NCBI RefSeq assembly: GCF_014643835.1
Contig: NZ_BMKD01000008.1
Coordinates: 273,281 to 337,280 of the forward strand
Direction of reading: 5' to 3'
DNA: 64,000 bases
Source: Mucilaginibacter rubeus
GTDB taxonomy: Bacteria; Bacteroidota; Bacteroidia; Sphingobacteriales; Sphingobacteriaceae
This document shows, piece by piece, positions 15,967 to 24,845 of this stretch. Positions within the stretch are counted from its first letter, which is position 1; each line of letters begins with the position of its first letter. The position numbers were made by a program, and so were the translations under genes. The notes below the pieces were generated by a model that was not told where the DNA came from, made no database searches, and saw only the letters and a list, made by a program, of their open reading frames with translations.

Positions 15967-16866
15967 TTACTTTAAGTTATAATTGGCAAGGCAAAAACGC
16001 TTAAATAACTCTATCAGTTTGCTGTGTTTGCCATGCAATTGTATGAACTGAAAAGTGCGGAAAATCTCTAATCCTTTAACATCAATAATGGTGAGCTCGT
16101 TGTATTTTAACTCGCTTACTACCGATTGGATGGAGAGAAATGTTGCTGTTTCTGAGTATAAAAGATATTGTTTTATGGCGATGCTGCTCTCCAGTTGGAT
16201 CTCGATGTTCAGGTCTTTAGGGTTGATTTGCACGGCGGCCAGGGCATTGAAGATAACATCCAGGGTGCCCGATCCGGCTTCCCTTAAAACCAAGGGAATG
16301 GCAGGCAATTGTTTGGGTGTGATCTCGGTCTTTTTGGATAACTTATTGTTAGCACTGGTTACCAGTACAATTTCATCTTTAATAAAATCGGTATAGGATA
16401 ATTGCGGCGAATGGGCAGCCCCTTCTACAATGGCAATATCTATTTTTTCGGCCAGTACCAGCTGCGAGATCTGATCGGTATTGGCCTGGATAAAATTGAA
16501 AGTAACCTTGGGATATGTTTTTTTAAACATAGCCAACAGTTTGGGCAAAATAGTTTGCGCCACGGTGGTACTGGCCCCTATGTGCAGTGTACCGGCTTCC
16601 AGGTTGTTAAGCTGTGCCAGTTCAGTTTCCAGGTCGGTATAGGTTTGGAAAATCTTTTCGGCATATTTTTCAAGGATCTTGCCGGCGGTGGTAAGGGAAA
16701 TATTATTGCCGTTTCGTTTAAACAGCTGTACACTGAGCTGCTGCTCCAGTTCCTTGATATGTTTGGTGACCGCCGGTTGGGTAATAAATAGTTCGGATGC
16801 AGCTTTGGTAAAGCTTAACCGCTGTGCTACCGTATAAAAAACCTTCAGCCTGAAATCAAATATCAT
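15967..16866 (-). CDS. LysR family transcriptional regulator
   Basis: A 299-residue regulator. The N-terminal winged helix-turn-helix is clear (RLKVFYTVAQRLSFTKAASELFITQPAVTKHIKELE), followed by a coiled linker and a periplasmic-binding-like effector domain from about residue 90 (GTLHIGASTTVAQTILPKLL). This resembles the CysB/CbbR-like branch. It lies directly upstream of the ferredoxin reductase-ferredoxin pair on the same strand, with a palindrome between, so it probably controls that pair. The effector is unknown. Confidence 0.88.
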   Translation of the reverse strand: MIFDFRLKVFYTVAQRLSFTKAASELFITQPAVTKHIKELEQQLSVQLFKRNGNNISLTTAGKILEKYAEKIFQTYTDLETELAQLNNLEAGTLHIGASTTVAQTILPKLLAMFKKTYPKVTFNFIQANTDQISQLVLAEKIDIAIVEGAAHSPQLSYTDFIKDEIVLVTSANNKLSKKTEITPKQLPAIPLVLREAGSGTLDVIFNALAAVQINPKDLNIEIQLESSIAIKQYLLYSETATFLSIQSVVSELKYNELTIIDVKGLEIFRTFQFIQLHGKHSKLIELFKRFCLANYNLK

Positions 16867-16903
16867 TGGGCCAATTTAGGAATAAATACTTTTTATTCAG
16901 CAT

Positions 16904-16993
16904 GTCGCTACGAGCGAAGCGTGGCAACCGCATACTATACAGTGCGAATATGCATTGGCTGCGAGATTGCAACGCTTCGCTTACAGCAATGAC
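16904..16993. repeat. REP-like inverted repeat, AGCGAAGCG variant
   Basis: The left arm GTCGCTACGAGCGAAGCGTG and the right arm (16961-16993, containing GCAACGCTTCGCTTACAGCA and ending ATGAC) are imperfect reverse complements. It is related to the copies at 5634-5707 and 58336-58392. It sits between the LysR and DUF4199 genes. Confidence 0.7.
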
Positions 16994-17017
16994 ATAAATT
17001 TATGTCAATGTATCTAT

Positions 17018-17557
17018 TTAATTCGTAGCCAATTGTGGGCTGGCATCCTTGCGTTTCAGGATCAAAGCTGCTATCAGCGCAATCACCAGGCCAACAGGCA
17101 GTATCTCCATGTAAGTAAGCACGATTACGCCGAAGGGGCTTTTGTACATATTAACATAACCGGCCATGCTTGCTTCCTGTTGCTTAAGTTCGGCGGCCGT
17201 AGCACCATGGGCTTTGGCTTCCCTTAAAACATGGGCGACGTATTTGGCCATAAAATCGGGGTAAAAGTTATAGAACTCTATTAACCACACAATCACATAA
17301 ACTGTTGAGGTGATCAACACAATGTAAAGACCGATCATAAAAGCTTTGCCGAAACTAATTATGCCTTCGTTGTATTTGTCACGGTAATTTTTGATGGCTA
17401 CAAATATCAGCGAAAACGCCAGCAACATGGAGCCATAGCCCACCCACATGTTGCCCTGAAAGTTGGGGTTGTTATAGCAAAGGGCTCCCGAAATTCCCCC
17501 GGTAGCGGCGATGATGAGGCCGGAGATTGATCCAAAAACAAATACATTCTTTTTCAT
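17018..17557 (-). CDS. DUF4199 membrane protein
   Basis: A 179-residue protein with four hydrophobic helices at about residues 4-24, 36-55, 73-98 and 148-170, matching the DUF4199 family. A polar segment between helices 3 and 4 (KYVAHVLREAKAHGATAAELKQQ) is probably helical. The family has no known function. The start is taken at MKKNVFVFG (17557). Upstream on the same strand is a membrane LuxR protein; the DUF4199+LuxR pairing is common in Bacteroidota, and an 11-bp inverted repeat lies between them. Confidence 0.85.
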   Translation of the reverse strand: MKKNVFVFGSISGLIIAATGGISGALCYNNPNFQGNMWVGYGSMLLAFSLIFVAIKNYRDKYNEGIISFGKAFMIGLYIVLITSTVYVIVWLIEFYNFYPDFMAKYVAHVLREAKAHGATAAELKQQEASMAGYVNMYKSPFGVIVLTYMEILPVGLVIALIAALILKRKDASPQLATN

Positions 17558-17608
17558 ATCGTTTATATTTTGATAGAACAAATTTGGCTTGTCAGAAACT
17601 TTTCGGGC

Positions 17609-17661
17609 TCATACTTTAGGGTGATTTTTAAAAATATGCTGCCATTAGTACTAAAGTATGA
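17609..17661. promoter_or_regulatory. 11-bp inverted repeat upstream of the DUF4199 gene
   Basis: TCATACTTTAG (17609-17619) and CTAAAGTATGA (17651-17661) are exact reverse complements with a 31-nt spacer. The pair sits between the LuxR gene end and the DUF4199 start and could be a regulator site or a terminator-like hairpin. Confidence 0.5.
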
Positions 17662-17667
17662 AGCGGG

Positions 17668-18135
17668 TTAAGGAATAATGCTGAGCCGCTTCCCCATTTC
17701 AACAGCCTGGGTGCGGCGTTTAACCTCCATTTTTTCAAACACCTTTGCCGAATGTGTTTTGATGGTATTCAACGATACAAATAAGCGCTCTGAAATTTCC
17801 TGGTTACTTAATCCTTCGGCCATTAATTGCAAAACGTCAAGCTCGCGTTTGCTGAGGCCAAGCTTTTCCACCTCTGTCTGGTTAATGATAAATTCAGGTC
17901 CGTTATTTACATAAACCTGTTTTTCTACAACAACTGTTTTGGGTTTGGTAAGTTTAAGTGCCAGCCAAATTCCTAATACGGTAAAAAATACTGCTATGGC
18001 ACCCATGTAAATTTCATAGGCATTATCAACAATGATCAGTTTAAGCTCAAGCCATTTCAGCAACAACAACAGCAGAGCGAGTGCTACCGCGTACAGTATG
18101 GTATGTTTGTTTTTTGCCAATAAATTTGAAGCCAT
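17668..18135 (-). CDS. Membrane-anchored LuxR-type regulator
   Basis: A 155-residue protein. Two transmembrane helices lie at about residues 12-27 and 41-62, and a C-terminal GerE/LuxR helix-turn-helix at about residues 92-150 (LSKRELDVLQLMAEGLSNQEISERLFVSLNTIKTH). There is no receiver domain. A membrane-tethered one-component regulator next to a DUF4199 membrane protein suggests the two work together, which is inference from the recurrent pairing. Confidence 0.85.
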   Translation of the reverse strand: MASNLLAKNKHTILYAVALALLLLLLKWLELKLIIVDNAYEIYMGAIAVFFTVLGIWLALKLTKPKTVVVEKQVYVNNGPEFIINQTEVEKLGLSKRELDVLQLMAEGLSNQEISERLFVSLNTIKTHSAKVFEKMEVKRRTQAVEMGKRLSIIP

Positions 18136-18278
18136 GTTATGAGCACCGATTTATCTTAAAATTAGGATTATTTAAGATAAAGCAGAAAGACACGCAAACA
18201 AAAAAAGCGGAAAACATCCCGCTCTTAAATTTATAATTTGTCAAGTTAATACCTTAATTCTGAAAGTCCTGGTTCCTT

Positions 18279-18647
18279 TTATTCATCAGCTTTAGCCGCG
18301 TCTTTCCTGGCTTTTTTATCGGCTTTTAATTTTGCATAGGCTTTTTGTTGTTCGGGGGTGAAAATCTTGTTTAAGCCGGTGGCGGTGCGTTGTTTAATCT
18401 TTTGATCGGCCAGGTGACTGGTTTTTTTATCCTGTTTCAGTTTTTTCAGGCTATCGATACTTGTTGCCTGGGCAAGCAGGATAACATTGACTTTTTTTGC
18501 CTGGTCGGCAGTAAGTTTTAAGTTTTTTTGCAGGTGCTCGGTTTTGTTGGCCGCTTTTTGAGCAGGCGTTTTTTCAATCTTTTTTTGTGCGTTGGCTGCG
18601 TAGTTTAGTCCGCAGGCAAGGGCCAGTAGCATCAGTAGTTTTTTCAT
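18279..18647 (-). CDS. Small exported Spy/CpxP-like protein
   Basis: A 122-residue Lys/Ala-rich protein with a signal peptide (LLALACGLNYAANA, cleavage near residue 20). The mature part is helical and has two LTxxQ-type motifs, KLTADQAKKV and IFTPEQQKAYAKL, as in periplasmic Spy/CpxP-like proteins. A periplasmic chaperone or envelope-stress role is possible but not shown. It is divergently oriented from the DUF1800 gene. Confidence 0.65.
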   Translation of the reverse strand: MKKLLMLLALACGLNYAANAQKKIEKTPAQKAANKTEHLQKNLKLTADQAKKVNVILLAQATSIDSLKKLKQDKKTSHLADQKIKQRTATGLNKIFTPEQQKAYAKLKADKKARKDAAKADE

Positions 18648-18810
18648 ATTTTTTATTTTTTGCAGATAATTAATTTATTGACAATATAGATGAGTTTTGG
18701 TTTAAATGGGTATGTGTATAAGTTTCTTTGACAATTAAATTAAACCAAAGGGTTCTTTTATGGTCGTACTAATGCAAAAGTTAAATTTTTAATTTAATAA
18801 CCCGGATACT

Positions 18811-20748
18811 ATGAAAAAGGCTGTTAAGTACTGGTGTGGCTTTGTTATGTTGTTGTGTTTGTTTACCGTATTTACTGCCTTTTTGCCGGGCTATCCTAAT
18901 GCAAGTTTAAAATTTCCATATAAGCAGGCGGGTTTAACACCCGAACAAGCCGCGGCTCATTTACTGAGCCGTTTTACTTATGGGGCAACCCCGGGCGAAG
19001 TAGAAGAAGTATCCAAAATCGGCCCCGAAAAGTGGTTTGCCCAACAGTTGGATGCCCAACTCCCGGATGATTCCCTTAATCAACTGTTAAATAAATATGA
19101 TGCCTTAAAACTGAGCAATACAGAAGTTGTTGCCCAATACCCCAAAGGCGCGCAGGTTTTGCGAATGGCTGTAAGGGATGGTATAGTTAACAAAGATTCG
19201 GTAAAAACAGATCGCAAAGCTTATCGCGATCAGCTGCAAAACTACATGCAGCAAAACGGATTAAAGCCCGAGCAGGAGCTGTTACGTCAATTCATCAACC
19301 AAAAAATATTAAGAGCCGCTTACAGCAATAATCAATTACAGGAAGTAATGACCAGTTTCTGGTTCAATCATTTCAATGTATCTATAGTAAAAAATGACTG
19401 TTCGCAATATATCCCCGCTTATGAGCGCGACGTCATCCGTCCGAATGCCCTTGGCAAATTTAATGATTTGTTATTGGCCACTGCCAAATCGCCGGCCATG
19501 CTATATTACCTGGATAATTTCAGCAGCTCGGGGAATAAGGAGAACATGGAGCAGGGGCCGATCCGCCGCCGGCTGATGCAGCAAATGCAGGGTGCGGATA
19601 CAGGTCGGTTTGCCAATATGCCCAAACTAAACAAAGCAAAAAAGGCACAGGGGCTTAATGAAAATTACGCCCGCGAGGTAATGGAACTGCATACCCTTGG
19701 CGTTGACGGCGGCTATACCCAGCAGGATGTTACCCAGGCGGCTAAAGTACTTACCGGCTGGTCGGTTTATCCAATGGGCACTTACGGGCAGGCGGGTCAA
19801 AAACTTATGAACCGTATTGGGGATGAAAAACTGCAAAGCCGTGGTTTTGTACATGAGGGCGATTTTCTGTTTAACCCTAACAAACATGATAGCGGCGAAA
19901 AGACGGTATTGGGCCATCATTTTGCTGCTGGAGGCGGGTATGAGGAGGGGGTGCAACTGCTTGATATGCTGGCACACCAACGAGCTACGGCAAGGTTTAT
20001 AGCAAAGAAAATTGCTGTGCGCTTTGTGAGCGATAACCCGCCGCAGAGCCTTATTGATAAAATGGTCCATACCTTTATGAATAAAGATGGTGATATTAAA
20101 CAGGTATTGATCACCATGGTTGATGCGCCTGAATTTTGGAGCGCGGCAGCCTTAAGGGAAAAAACAAAATCGCCTTTTGAACTGGCCATAGGCTCGGTAC
20201 GTTCATTGCATGCCGATATTACCCAGCCTTACCAGTTGTTTAACTGGATCAATAAAATGGGCGAAAAAATGTACTATTACCAGGCCCCAACGGGCTTCCC
20301 CGATAAAGGCCAATACTGGATCAATACCGGCGCACTGCTTAACCGTATGAATTTTGGTTTGGCGTTGGCATCGGGCCGGATCCCGGGTGTAAAGGTTGAT
20401 CTTGCAGCACTCAATAACCACCACGAACCCGAAAGCGCACAGGCCGCACTTATGACTTATTGCAAGATCATTATGCCGGGCCGTAAGCTTGATGAAACTA
20501 TTAAACGGCTTACGCCTATGCTTAACGATCCCAAACTTATGGAAAAGGTTGGCGAAGCCAGCGCTAAAACTCTTGCAGCAACCGCGCTACCAGTAACTGC
20601 CAGTGATGAGATGATGGATCAGCAGGCGGGTTTGAAAGGTAAACGAAAAAATAATTTTATAGCGATGCAAAGCACCTCGGGCAATAATTCTATGCTGGCA
20701 CAGGTGGTTGGCGTTATCATTGGTTCACCCGAATATCAAAGGCGTTAA
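18811..20748 (+). CDS. DUF1800 exported protein
   Basis: A 645-residue protein with an N-terminal membrane segment or signal at about residues 8-26 (FVMLLCLFTVFTAFLPG). The DUF1800 domain covers nearly all the rest: HLLSRFTYGATPGEV, EVMTSFWFNHFNVS, LNENYAREVMELHTLGVDGGYTQQDV, and YYYQAPTGFPDKGQYWI. DUF1800 genes are regularly paired with DUF1501 genes, as here, where the DUF1501 start follows the stop by 18 nt. The pair is inferred to be an exported complex; no biochemical activity is established. Confidence 0.88.
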   Translation: MKKAVKYWCGFVMLLCLFTVFTAFLPGYPNASLKFPYKQAGLTPEQAAAHLLSRFTYGATPGEVEEVSKIGPEKWFAQQLDAQLPDDSLNQLLNKYDALKLSNTEVVAQYPKGAQVLRMAVRDGIVNKDSVKTDRKAYRDQLQNYMQQNGLKPEQELLRQFINQKILRAAYSNNQLQEVMTSFWFNHFNVSIVKNDCSQYIPAYERDVIRPNALGKFNDLLLATAKSPAMLYYLDNFSSSGNKENMEQGPIRRRLMQQMQGADTGRFANMPKLNKAKKAQGLNENYAREVMELHTLGVDGGYTQQDVTQAAKVLTGWSVYPMGTYGQAGQKLMNRIGDEKLQSRGFVHEGDFLFNPNKHDSGEKTVLGHHFAAGGGYEEGVQLLDMLAHQRATARFIAKKIAVRFVSDNPPQSLIDKMVHTFMNKDGDIKQVLITMVDAPEFWSAAALREKTKSPFELAIGSVRSLHADITQPYQLFNWINKMGEKMYYYQAPTGFPDKGQYWINTGALLNRMNFGLALASGRIPGVKVDLAALNNHHEPESAQAALMTYCKIIMPGRKLDETIKRLTPMLNDPKLMEKVGEASAKTLAATALPVTASDEMMDQQAGLKGKRKNNFIAMQSTSGNNSMLAQVVGVIIGSPEYQRR

Positions 20749-20752
20749 TTGC

Positions 20753-20758
20753 AGGAGG
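20753..20758 (+). promoter_or_regulatory. Shine-Dalgarno sequence for the DUF1501 gene
   Basis: AGGAGG lies 8 nt before the ATG at 20767. Perfect Shine-Dalgarno sites are rare in this window, and this one decides the start against the TTG at 20749. Confidence 0.7.
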
Positions 20759-20766
20759 ATTTAAAA

Positions 20767-22038
20767 ATGGTATCAAGAAGAGGCTTTTTAAAATCGGGCG
20801 GGCTGGCCCTTTTAGGTGTAGGATTACTGGGCGGCATACCCGGTTTTTTAGCTGAGGCAGCCGCAAGCGAAAAAATCTTATCGCCCTATAAAAAGAAAAA
20901 AACGCTGGTATGTATCTTTCAGCGCGGAGCTATGGATGGACTGATGGCTGTTACCCCCTTTACGGACGATTATTTGAAAGCTGCCCGGCCAAACCTGTTT
21001 ATGTCGGCTGCCAAAAGTGGTACAGGTAATCCGCTGATAGACCTGGACGGGCGTTTTGGTTTGCACCCTGCCATGAAGGCCTTTGAACCTATGTTCCGCG
21101 AAAAACGTTTGGGCATTGTTCACGGCATCGGTTCGCCTAATAATACCCGCTCGCATTTTGATGCGCAGGATTATATGGAATCGGGCACTCCATTCAATAA
21201 AGGTACCTCAAGCGGCTGGCTTAACCGGGCTGTAGGTTTGCTTGGACATGACGCGCTTACTCCGTTTACAGCCGTGAGCATGACATCGGCCATGCCACGT
21301 TCTTTTTATGGCGACAATCCCTCGGTAGCCATCAGCAATCTCCAGGATTTTGCGATTCAAATGCGTGGCAACCCTGCCGGAGCCAATATCGCGGCCAAAA
21401 GTTTTGAAGATCTGTATGATCAAACCGCATCCGGCTTACTGAAGCAAACCGGAAAGGAAAGTTTTGAGGCTATGAAGATGCTGCAGAAAACTGATATTAA
21501 AAATTATACGCCTGCCAATGGCGCTGTTTACCCCAGCTCGGCATTGGGCAATTCGCTGAAACAAATAGCCCAGCTCATTAAAATGGATGTGGGACTGGAA
21601 GTTGCCTTTGCCGAATCAAACGGTTGGGATACCCACTTTAACCAGGGAACCGAAAACGGCATCTTCGCCCGGAATGTTGCCGACCTAAGCAACAGCATAA
21701 TGGCCCTGTGGACCGACCTGGGCACCTACCAGGACGATGTTACCATAATGACCATGACCGAGTTTGGCCGTACCGTGCATCAAAACGGGACTGGTGGTAC
21801 CGATCATGGTCGCGCTTCATGTAACTTTATTTTAGGTAATGATGTAAGCGGCGGTTTAGTGTATGGCGATGTAAAGCCGCTCGCCGTTGAAAACCTTGAA
21901 GATGGCCGCGACCTTGCGGTAACTACCGATTTCAGGAGCGTGTTCAGCTCAGTAGCGGATAAGCATCTTGCGATAAATAATGATCATATACTGTTTCCTG
22001 ACTGGAAAGGGGATAGGGTGAATGTAATGAGGGGATAA
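20767..22038 (+). CDS. DUF1501 exported protein
   Basis: A 423-residue protein of the DUF1501 family, related in fold to alkaline phosphatase/sulfatase enzymes. The N-terminus has SRRGFLKSGGLALLGVGLLGG, a twin-arginine-like signal, so it is probably exported folded. Conserved blocks include VCIFQRGAMDGLMAV, SHFDAQDYMESG, GWDTHFNQG, and TMTEFGRTVHQNGTGGTDHG, which carry likely metal ligands. It follows the DUF1800 gene and has its own Shine-Dalgarno. Confidence 0.88.
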   Translation: MVSRRGFLKSGGLALLGVGLLGGIPGFLAEAAASEKILSPYKKKKTLVCIFQRGAMDGLMAVTPFTDDYLKAARPNLFMSAAKSGTGNPLIDLDGRFGLHPAMKAFEPMFREKRLGIVHGIGSPNNTRSHFDAQDYMESGTPFNKGTSSGWLNRAVGLLGHDALTPFTAVSMTSAMPRSFYGDNPSVAISNLQDFAIQMRGNPAGANIAAKSFEDLYDQTASGLLKQTGKESFEAMKMLQKTDIKNYTPANGAVYPSSALGNSLKQIAQLIKMDVGLEVAFAESNGWDTHFNQGTENGIFARNVADLSNSIMALWTDLGTYQDDVTIMTMTEFGRTVHQNGTGGTDHGRASCNFILGNDVSGGLVYGDVKPLAVENLEDGRDLAVTTDFRSVFSSVADKHLAINNDHILFPDWKGDRVNVMRG

Positions 22039-22651
22039 AAGCAGGCTGCCGCGGTTTTAGCAATAGCCTAACCCGTGATTGGATATCCCTGAAGTTTCTA
22101 ACTTCAGCTCATTCACTGGCCGAAGTTGGGCGATAACGTAAATCGGCCTAAAACCGGGCAGGCACTTTGCCTGCGAAAGCAACAGCTTTTAGCCATAAAA
22201 AATGGTGGCGCTGTTTTGTCAGTACTTTTTTCCAAAACCTTCCAGGTTTATTTTTGCTCAAAAAATATCAAAAAATCAGTAGCATAAAAGCCTTCGAAAA
22301 AGCACTGTTGAAACATTAATTTTATATTCTCTAAAGTTTTAATCATTGATTGTCAGTTATTTGAAGATGTTTCATTGAAAATGTTAAAGCATTGATTATC
22401 AGTAATAATAGTGTTTTAATGCGTTTCGTGTTTCACTCTTAAAATTTGGAACATGATGTTGTTTCAGAAAAAAAGGCCTGGGTGTTTTTCCAATTTTTTA
22501 TGGGGAATTAAAATTTTGGGACACCACGTTTGTTACAATCAATTCGCATGCAACACATCTACCGCTTTGATACATATCGACTAAAAACTGAATCAATTTT
22601 GATAACAGCTGTTTATAGTTTGTATCTAAATTTGTTTAAATCGATATACCT
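22039..22651. other. Gene-poor region with several small repeats
   Basis: No convincing gene. It contains GAAGTT-TCT-AACTTC at 22091-22105, GCAGGCA-CTT-TGCCTGC at 22158-22174, and a long-range pair GCGGTTTTAG (22051)/CTAAAACCGG (22148). An imperfect direct repeat follows: TCATTGATTGTCAGTTAT at 22343-22360 and GCATTGATTATCAGTAAT at 22389-22406, 46 nt apart. Two related TTGG(A/G)ACA-containing stretches lie near 22447 and 22515. It may be the leader of the ricin-like gene. Confidence 0.5.
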
Positions 22652-23152
22652 ATGAAAAAATTTGTCTGGCTGTTATGCTTCCTGTTACCTTGCCTCGCGG
22701 TTTCGGCCCAACAAATTAAGGGGAGCTATGCTATTAAAAATGAGAAAACCGGGATGCTGTTACGGGTTAAAGACGCACATTCAGAAAATGGTACCCCACT
22801 GGTGGCTTACTATCCCGAAAACTGGAAATGCATGACCTGGAATTTTAAACATGTTGCAGGGAATACCTATGAGCTTCAGAATTTGCTTACCAATAAAACA
22901 TTCCAGCCTAAGGGCGATGCTGATGTAAACGTAGCTTTAGAGGAACAACCGCTTAACACGAACAGCGCCATTCAGCAATATGAGTTTGAGGCGATAGGTC
23001 ATGATACTTTCATGATCAAATTGAAAGGGACAGACTTATACATTACGCCATCTGATAAAAAGGGCGTAGTTAACTCACAGATAGTTTTAGCTAAAAAGAC
23101 GAACACAAAAGATCAGTATTGGAATATTTACGAACAATCGCCTACCATGTGA
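22652..23152 (+). CDS. Secreted ricin-type beta-trefoil-like protein
   Basis: A 166-residue exported protein with a signal peptide (WLLCFLLPCLAVSAQ). The mature domain reads like a RICIN/beta-trefoil carbohydrate-binding fold: GSYAIKNEKTGMLLRV, a WNF segment, YELQNLLTNKTF, and a closing QYWNIYEQ. No catalytic domain is attached. It may bind glycans outside the cell; the ligand is unknown. It converges with the YceI gene. Confidence 0.65.
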   Translation: MKKFVWLLCFLLPCLAVSAQQIKGSYAIKNEKTGMLLRVKDAHSENGTPLVAYYPENWKCMTWNFKHVAGNTYELQNLLTNKTFQPKGDADVNVALEEQPLNTNSAIQQYEFEAIGHDTFMIKLKGTDLYITPSDKKGVVNSQIVLAKKTNTKDQYWNIYEQSPTM

Positions 23153-23240
23153 TGCCCTATCTGAAGATGGTATGCTAACCGGTAATATTACAACCGGGCC
23201 TGAAATAGGATTACGCAACGGTATCTGCCACAACAGTGCG

Positions 23241-23846
23241 TTAATCGGCCGTAAATATAAGATTCAGCCCAACTGCTATCTCGTCGGTAACAACTGTGTT
23301 TTTTACGGCCGAAAAGAAATCCCATGCTTCCCGCTTAGGCTGCATATCGATTTTCCACTTGATACGGTCAATTGTGGTATTTGCCTTAGCGCTGATGATA
23401 TCGTTCTTTTTAATGATAGCTGCCATAAATTCAATGGGGTTGCTGATCCCTTTTATGGTAAGGATGCCGGTCACGTTAAAGTTGGTTGACTGGCCAACGC
23501 GTGTAATTTCTTTAACAACCATGGTTGCTTCCGGGTACCGGCCTACTGAAAAAAAGCCCTCTTTTTTCAATTCTTCATCTACCTTTTTATTCCTGGCCGC
23601 ATCGGCATGATCGGTACTGTGCATGGTATTCATATTCAGGCTAAAGGTGCCGTTTTTTGGTTCACCGCCAGCCGTATACTCCAGGCTGCCCGATTTAAAA
23701 AGCAGATAGCCGTAATGGCCGCCCATAGTTTTGCGGGTATCCCATAAAACTTTACTTTTTTTAATATCTAAATGGTAGGTTTGCTGTGCAGAGGCCGGGA
23801 GCAGGGCCATGGACAGCAACAGGATAATTGCGTGTTTTCTTAACAT
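23241..23846 (-). CDS. YceI family periplasmic protein
   Basis: A 201-residue protein with a signal peptide (ILLLSMALLPASAQ) and a complete YceI lipocalin-like domain: YHLDIKKSKVLWDTRK, GSLEYTAGG, ARNKKVDEELKKEGFFSVGRYPEATMVV and NFNVTGILTIKGISNPIEF. YceI proteins bind isoprenoids or similar amphiphiles in a hydrophobic pocket. A promoter element lies 19 nt upstream. It is divergent from the membrane winged-helix regulator at 23949, which may control it. Confidence 0.88.
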   Translation of the reverse strand: MLRKHAIILLLSMALLPASAQQTYHLDIKKSKVLWDTRKTMGGHYGYLLFKSGSLEYTAGGEPKNGTFSLNMNTMHSTDHADAARNKKVDEELKKEGFFSVGRYPEATMVVKEITRVGQSTNFNVTGILTIKGISNPIEFMAAIIKKNDIISAKANTTIDRIKWKIDMQPKREAWDFFSAVKNTVVTDEIAVGLNLIFTAD

Positions 23847-23865
23847 ACATAAGTGATTTATTTGG

Positions 23866-23873
23866 CAAACCTA
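23866..23873 (-). promoter_or_regulatory. Bacteroidota -7 promoter element for the YceI gene
   Basis: Read leftwards this is TAGGTTTG, matching TAnnTTTG, 19 nt before the YceI ATG. Confidence 0.5.
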
Positions 23874-23904
23874 CTCAGCTTCAGCGCGTTTGTTATTGCC
23901 GATA

Positions 23905-23932
23905 TTGTAAATAAAATTGTAAACTTTGTAAA
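23905..23932. promoter_or_regulatory. Three TTGTAAA direct repeats
   Basis: TTGTAAA occurs at 23905-23911, 23917-23923 and 23926-23932 in the divergent intergenic region between YceI and the winged-helix regulator. OmpR-type winged helices bind direct repeats, so this is a candidate autoregulatory site. Confidence 0.45.
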
Positions 23933-23948
23933 TTAAATTTCCAGGAAT

Positions 23949-24845
23949 ATGGCCGGCTCCAAACTACCAATGAATAAGACAACCAAACGCTTGCTGGGGC
24001 TTGGTTGCCTGCTGCTCATGACCCTTTTATGTGTTGCTTTCAGCTTTACCGGTAAGGATGACTTTGATATGGCCCGGCAGGAAATTCTGCTCCGGAAAAT
24101 TGGGCATGAGGTGCTATTATATTCGGGTGATAGTACATCGCGGGTGATGCCGGTACAAAAGATTGCTGAAAATGAGTACCAGTTACGGTTTGAGAATGAA
24201 TTTTCTTTTCAGCCCGATTCGCTGGAAAAAGCAATCAGCAGCGCGCTGGCAAAGGACAACCTGGCTAACGACTATATTGTGAGCGTTTTGAATTGTACAG
24301 GGAAGGATGTGATATTTGGCTATGCTATATTCAAAAATAAAAAAGATAACATAATGCCCTGCTCCGGGCGAAAACAGCCTAAAAGCTGTTACGTGATCAA
24401 CCTCAAATTCAAAAGCCAGGGATTGAATATGCCCTCAAAAGGCTATCTAATTGGCGGGATACCTTTATTGGCATTTATCGGGCTTGTAATTTCAATGTCG
24501 GGTAAAGGCCGGAAAAACACAGTTGAAAATAGCTCCATCCTGGATAATAGTTTTAAAATGGGTAATATTATATTTAACCCGGCCAGGCGGCAACTGCAAA
24601 GTGCCGGAATGATTACCGAGCTTACCTTAAAAGAAAATAAACTGCTGCTCATCTTTGCCCGGTCGCCAAATGAGATCATTGAAAGGAGCAGGCTTCAAAA
24701 AGAGATTTGGGAGGATGAGGGCGTAATTGTTGGCCGGAGCCTTGACATGTTCATATCAAAACTGCGAAAAAAACTGGAGCATGATCCGGCTATTAAACTG
24801 GTGAATATACACGGCAAGGGATATAAGCTGGAAATCAACGGGTAA
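23949..24845 (+). CDS. Membrane-anchored winged-helix regulator (ToxR-like layout)
   Basis: A 298-residue protein with an unusual layout: a transmembrane segment near residues 16-32, a domain of about 120 residues (residues 35-155) with two Cys residues in the stretch PCSGRKQPKSC, a second transmembrane helix near 163-181, then an OmpR/PhoB-type winged helix at about residues 200-295 (LTLKENKLLLIFARSPNEII, RSLDMFISKLRKKLEHD, VNIHGKGYKLEI). There is no receiver domain. This suggests direct transmembrane signalling from periplasm to DNA. It is divergent from YceI, with TTGTAAA repeats between. Confidence 0.8.
   Translation: MAGSKLPMNKTTKRLLGLGCLLLMTLLCVAFSFTGKDDFDMARQEILLRKIGHEVLLYSGDSTSRVMPVQKIAENEYQLRFENEFSFQPDSLEKAISSALAKDNLANDYIVSVLNCTGKDVIFGYAIFKNKKDNIMPCSGRKQPKSCYVINLKFKSQGLNMPSKGYLIGGIPLLAFIGLVISMSGKGRKNTVENSSILDNSFKMGNIIFNPARRQLQSAGMITELTLKENKLLLIFARSPNEIIERSRLQKEIWEDEGVIVGRSLDMFISKLRKKLEHDPAIKLVNIHGKGYKLEING

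Noticed and set aside
18811-22038. DUF1800/DUF1501 pair as a new export system
   Set aside because: This pairing is already widely known in bacteria; nothing in this copy is unusual.
22447-22530. Two TTGG(A/G)ACA...TTGTT stretches as sigma-54 promoters
   Set aside because: Spacing between GG and TTG is about one base longer than in the sigma-54 consensus and than in units A and B, so I did not call promoters.
22453-22584. Small open frame of 43 codons starting MMLFQKKRPG
   Set aside because: No recognisable homology, no promoter or ribosome site, and it lies in a repeat-bearing AT-rich gap; chance is more likely.
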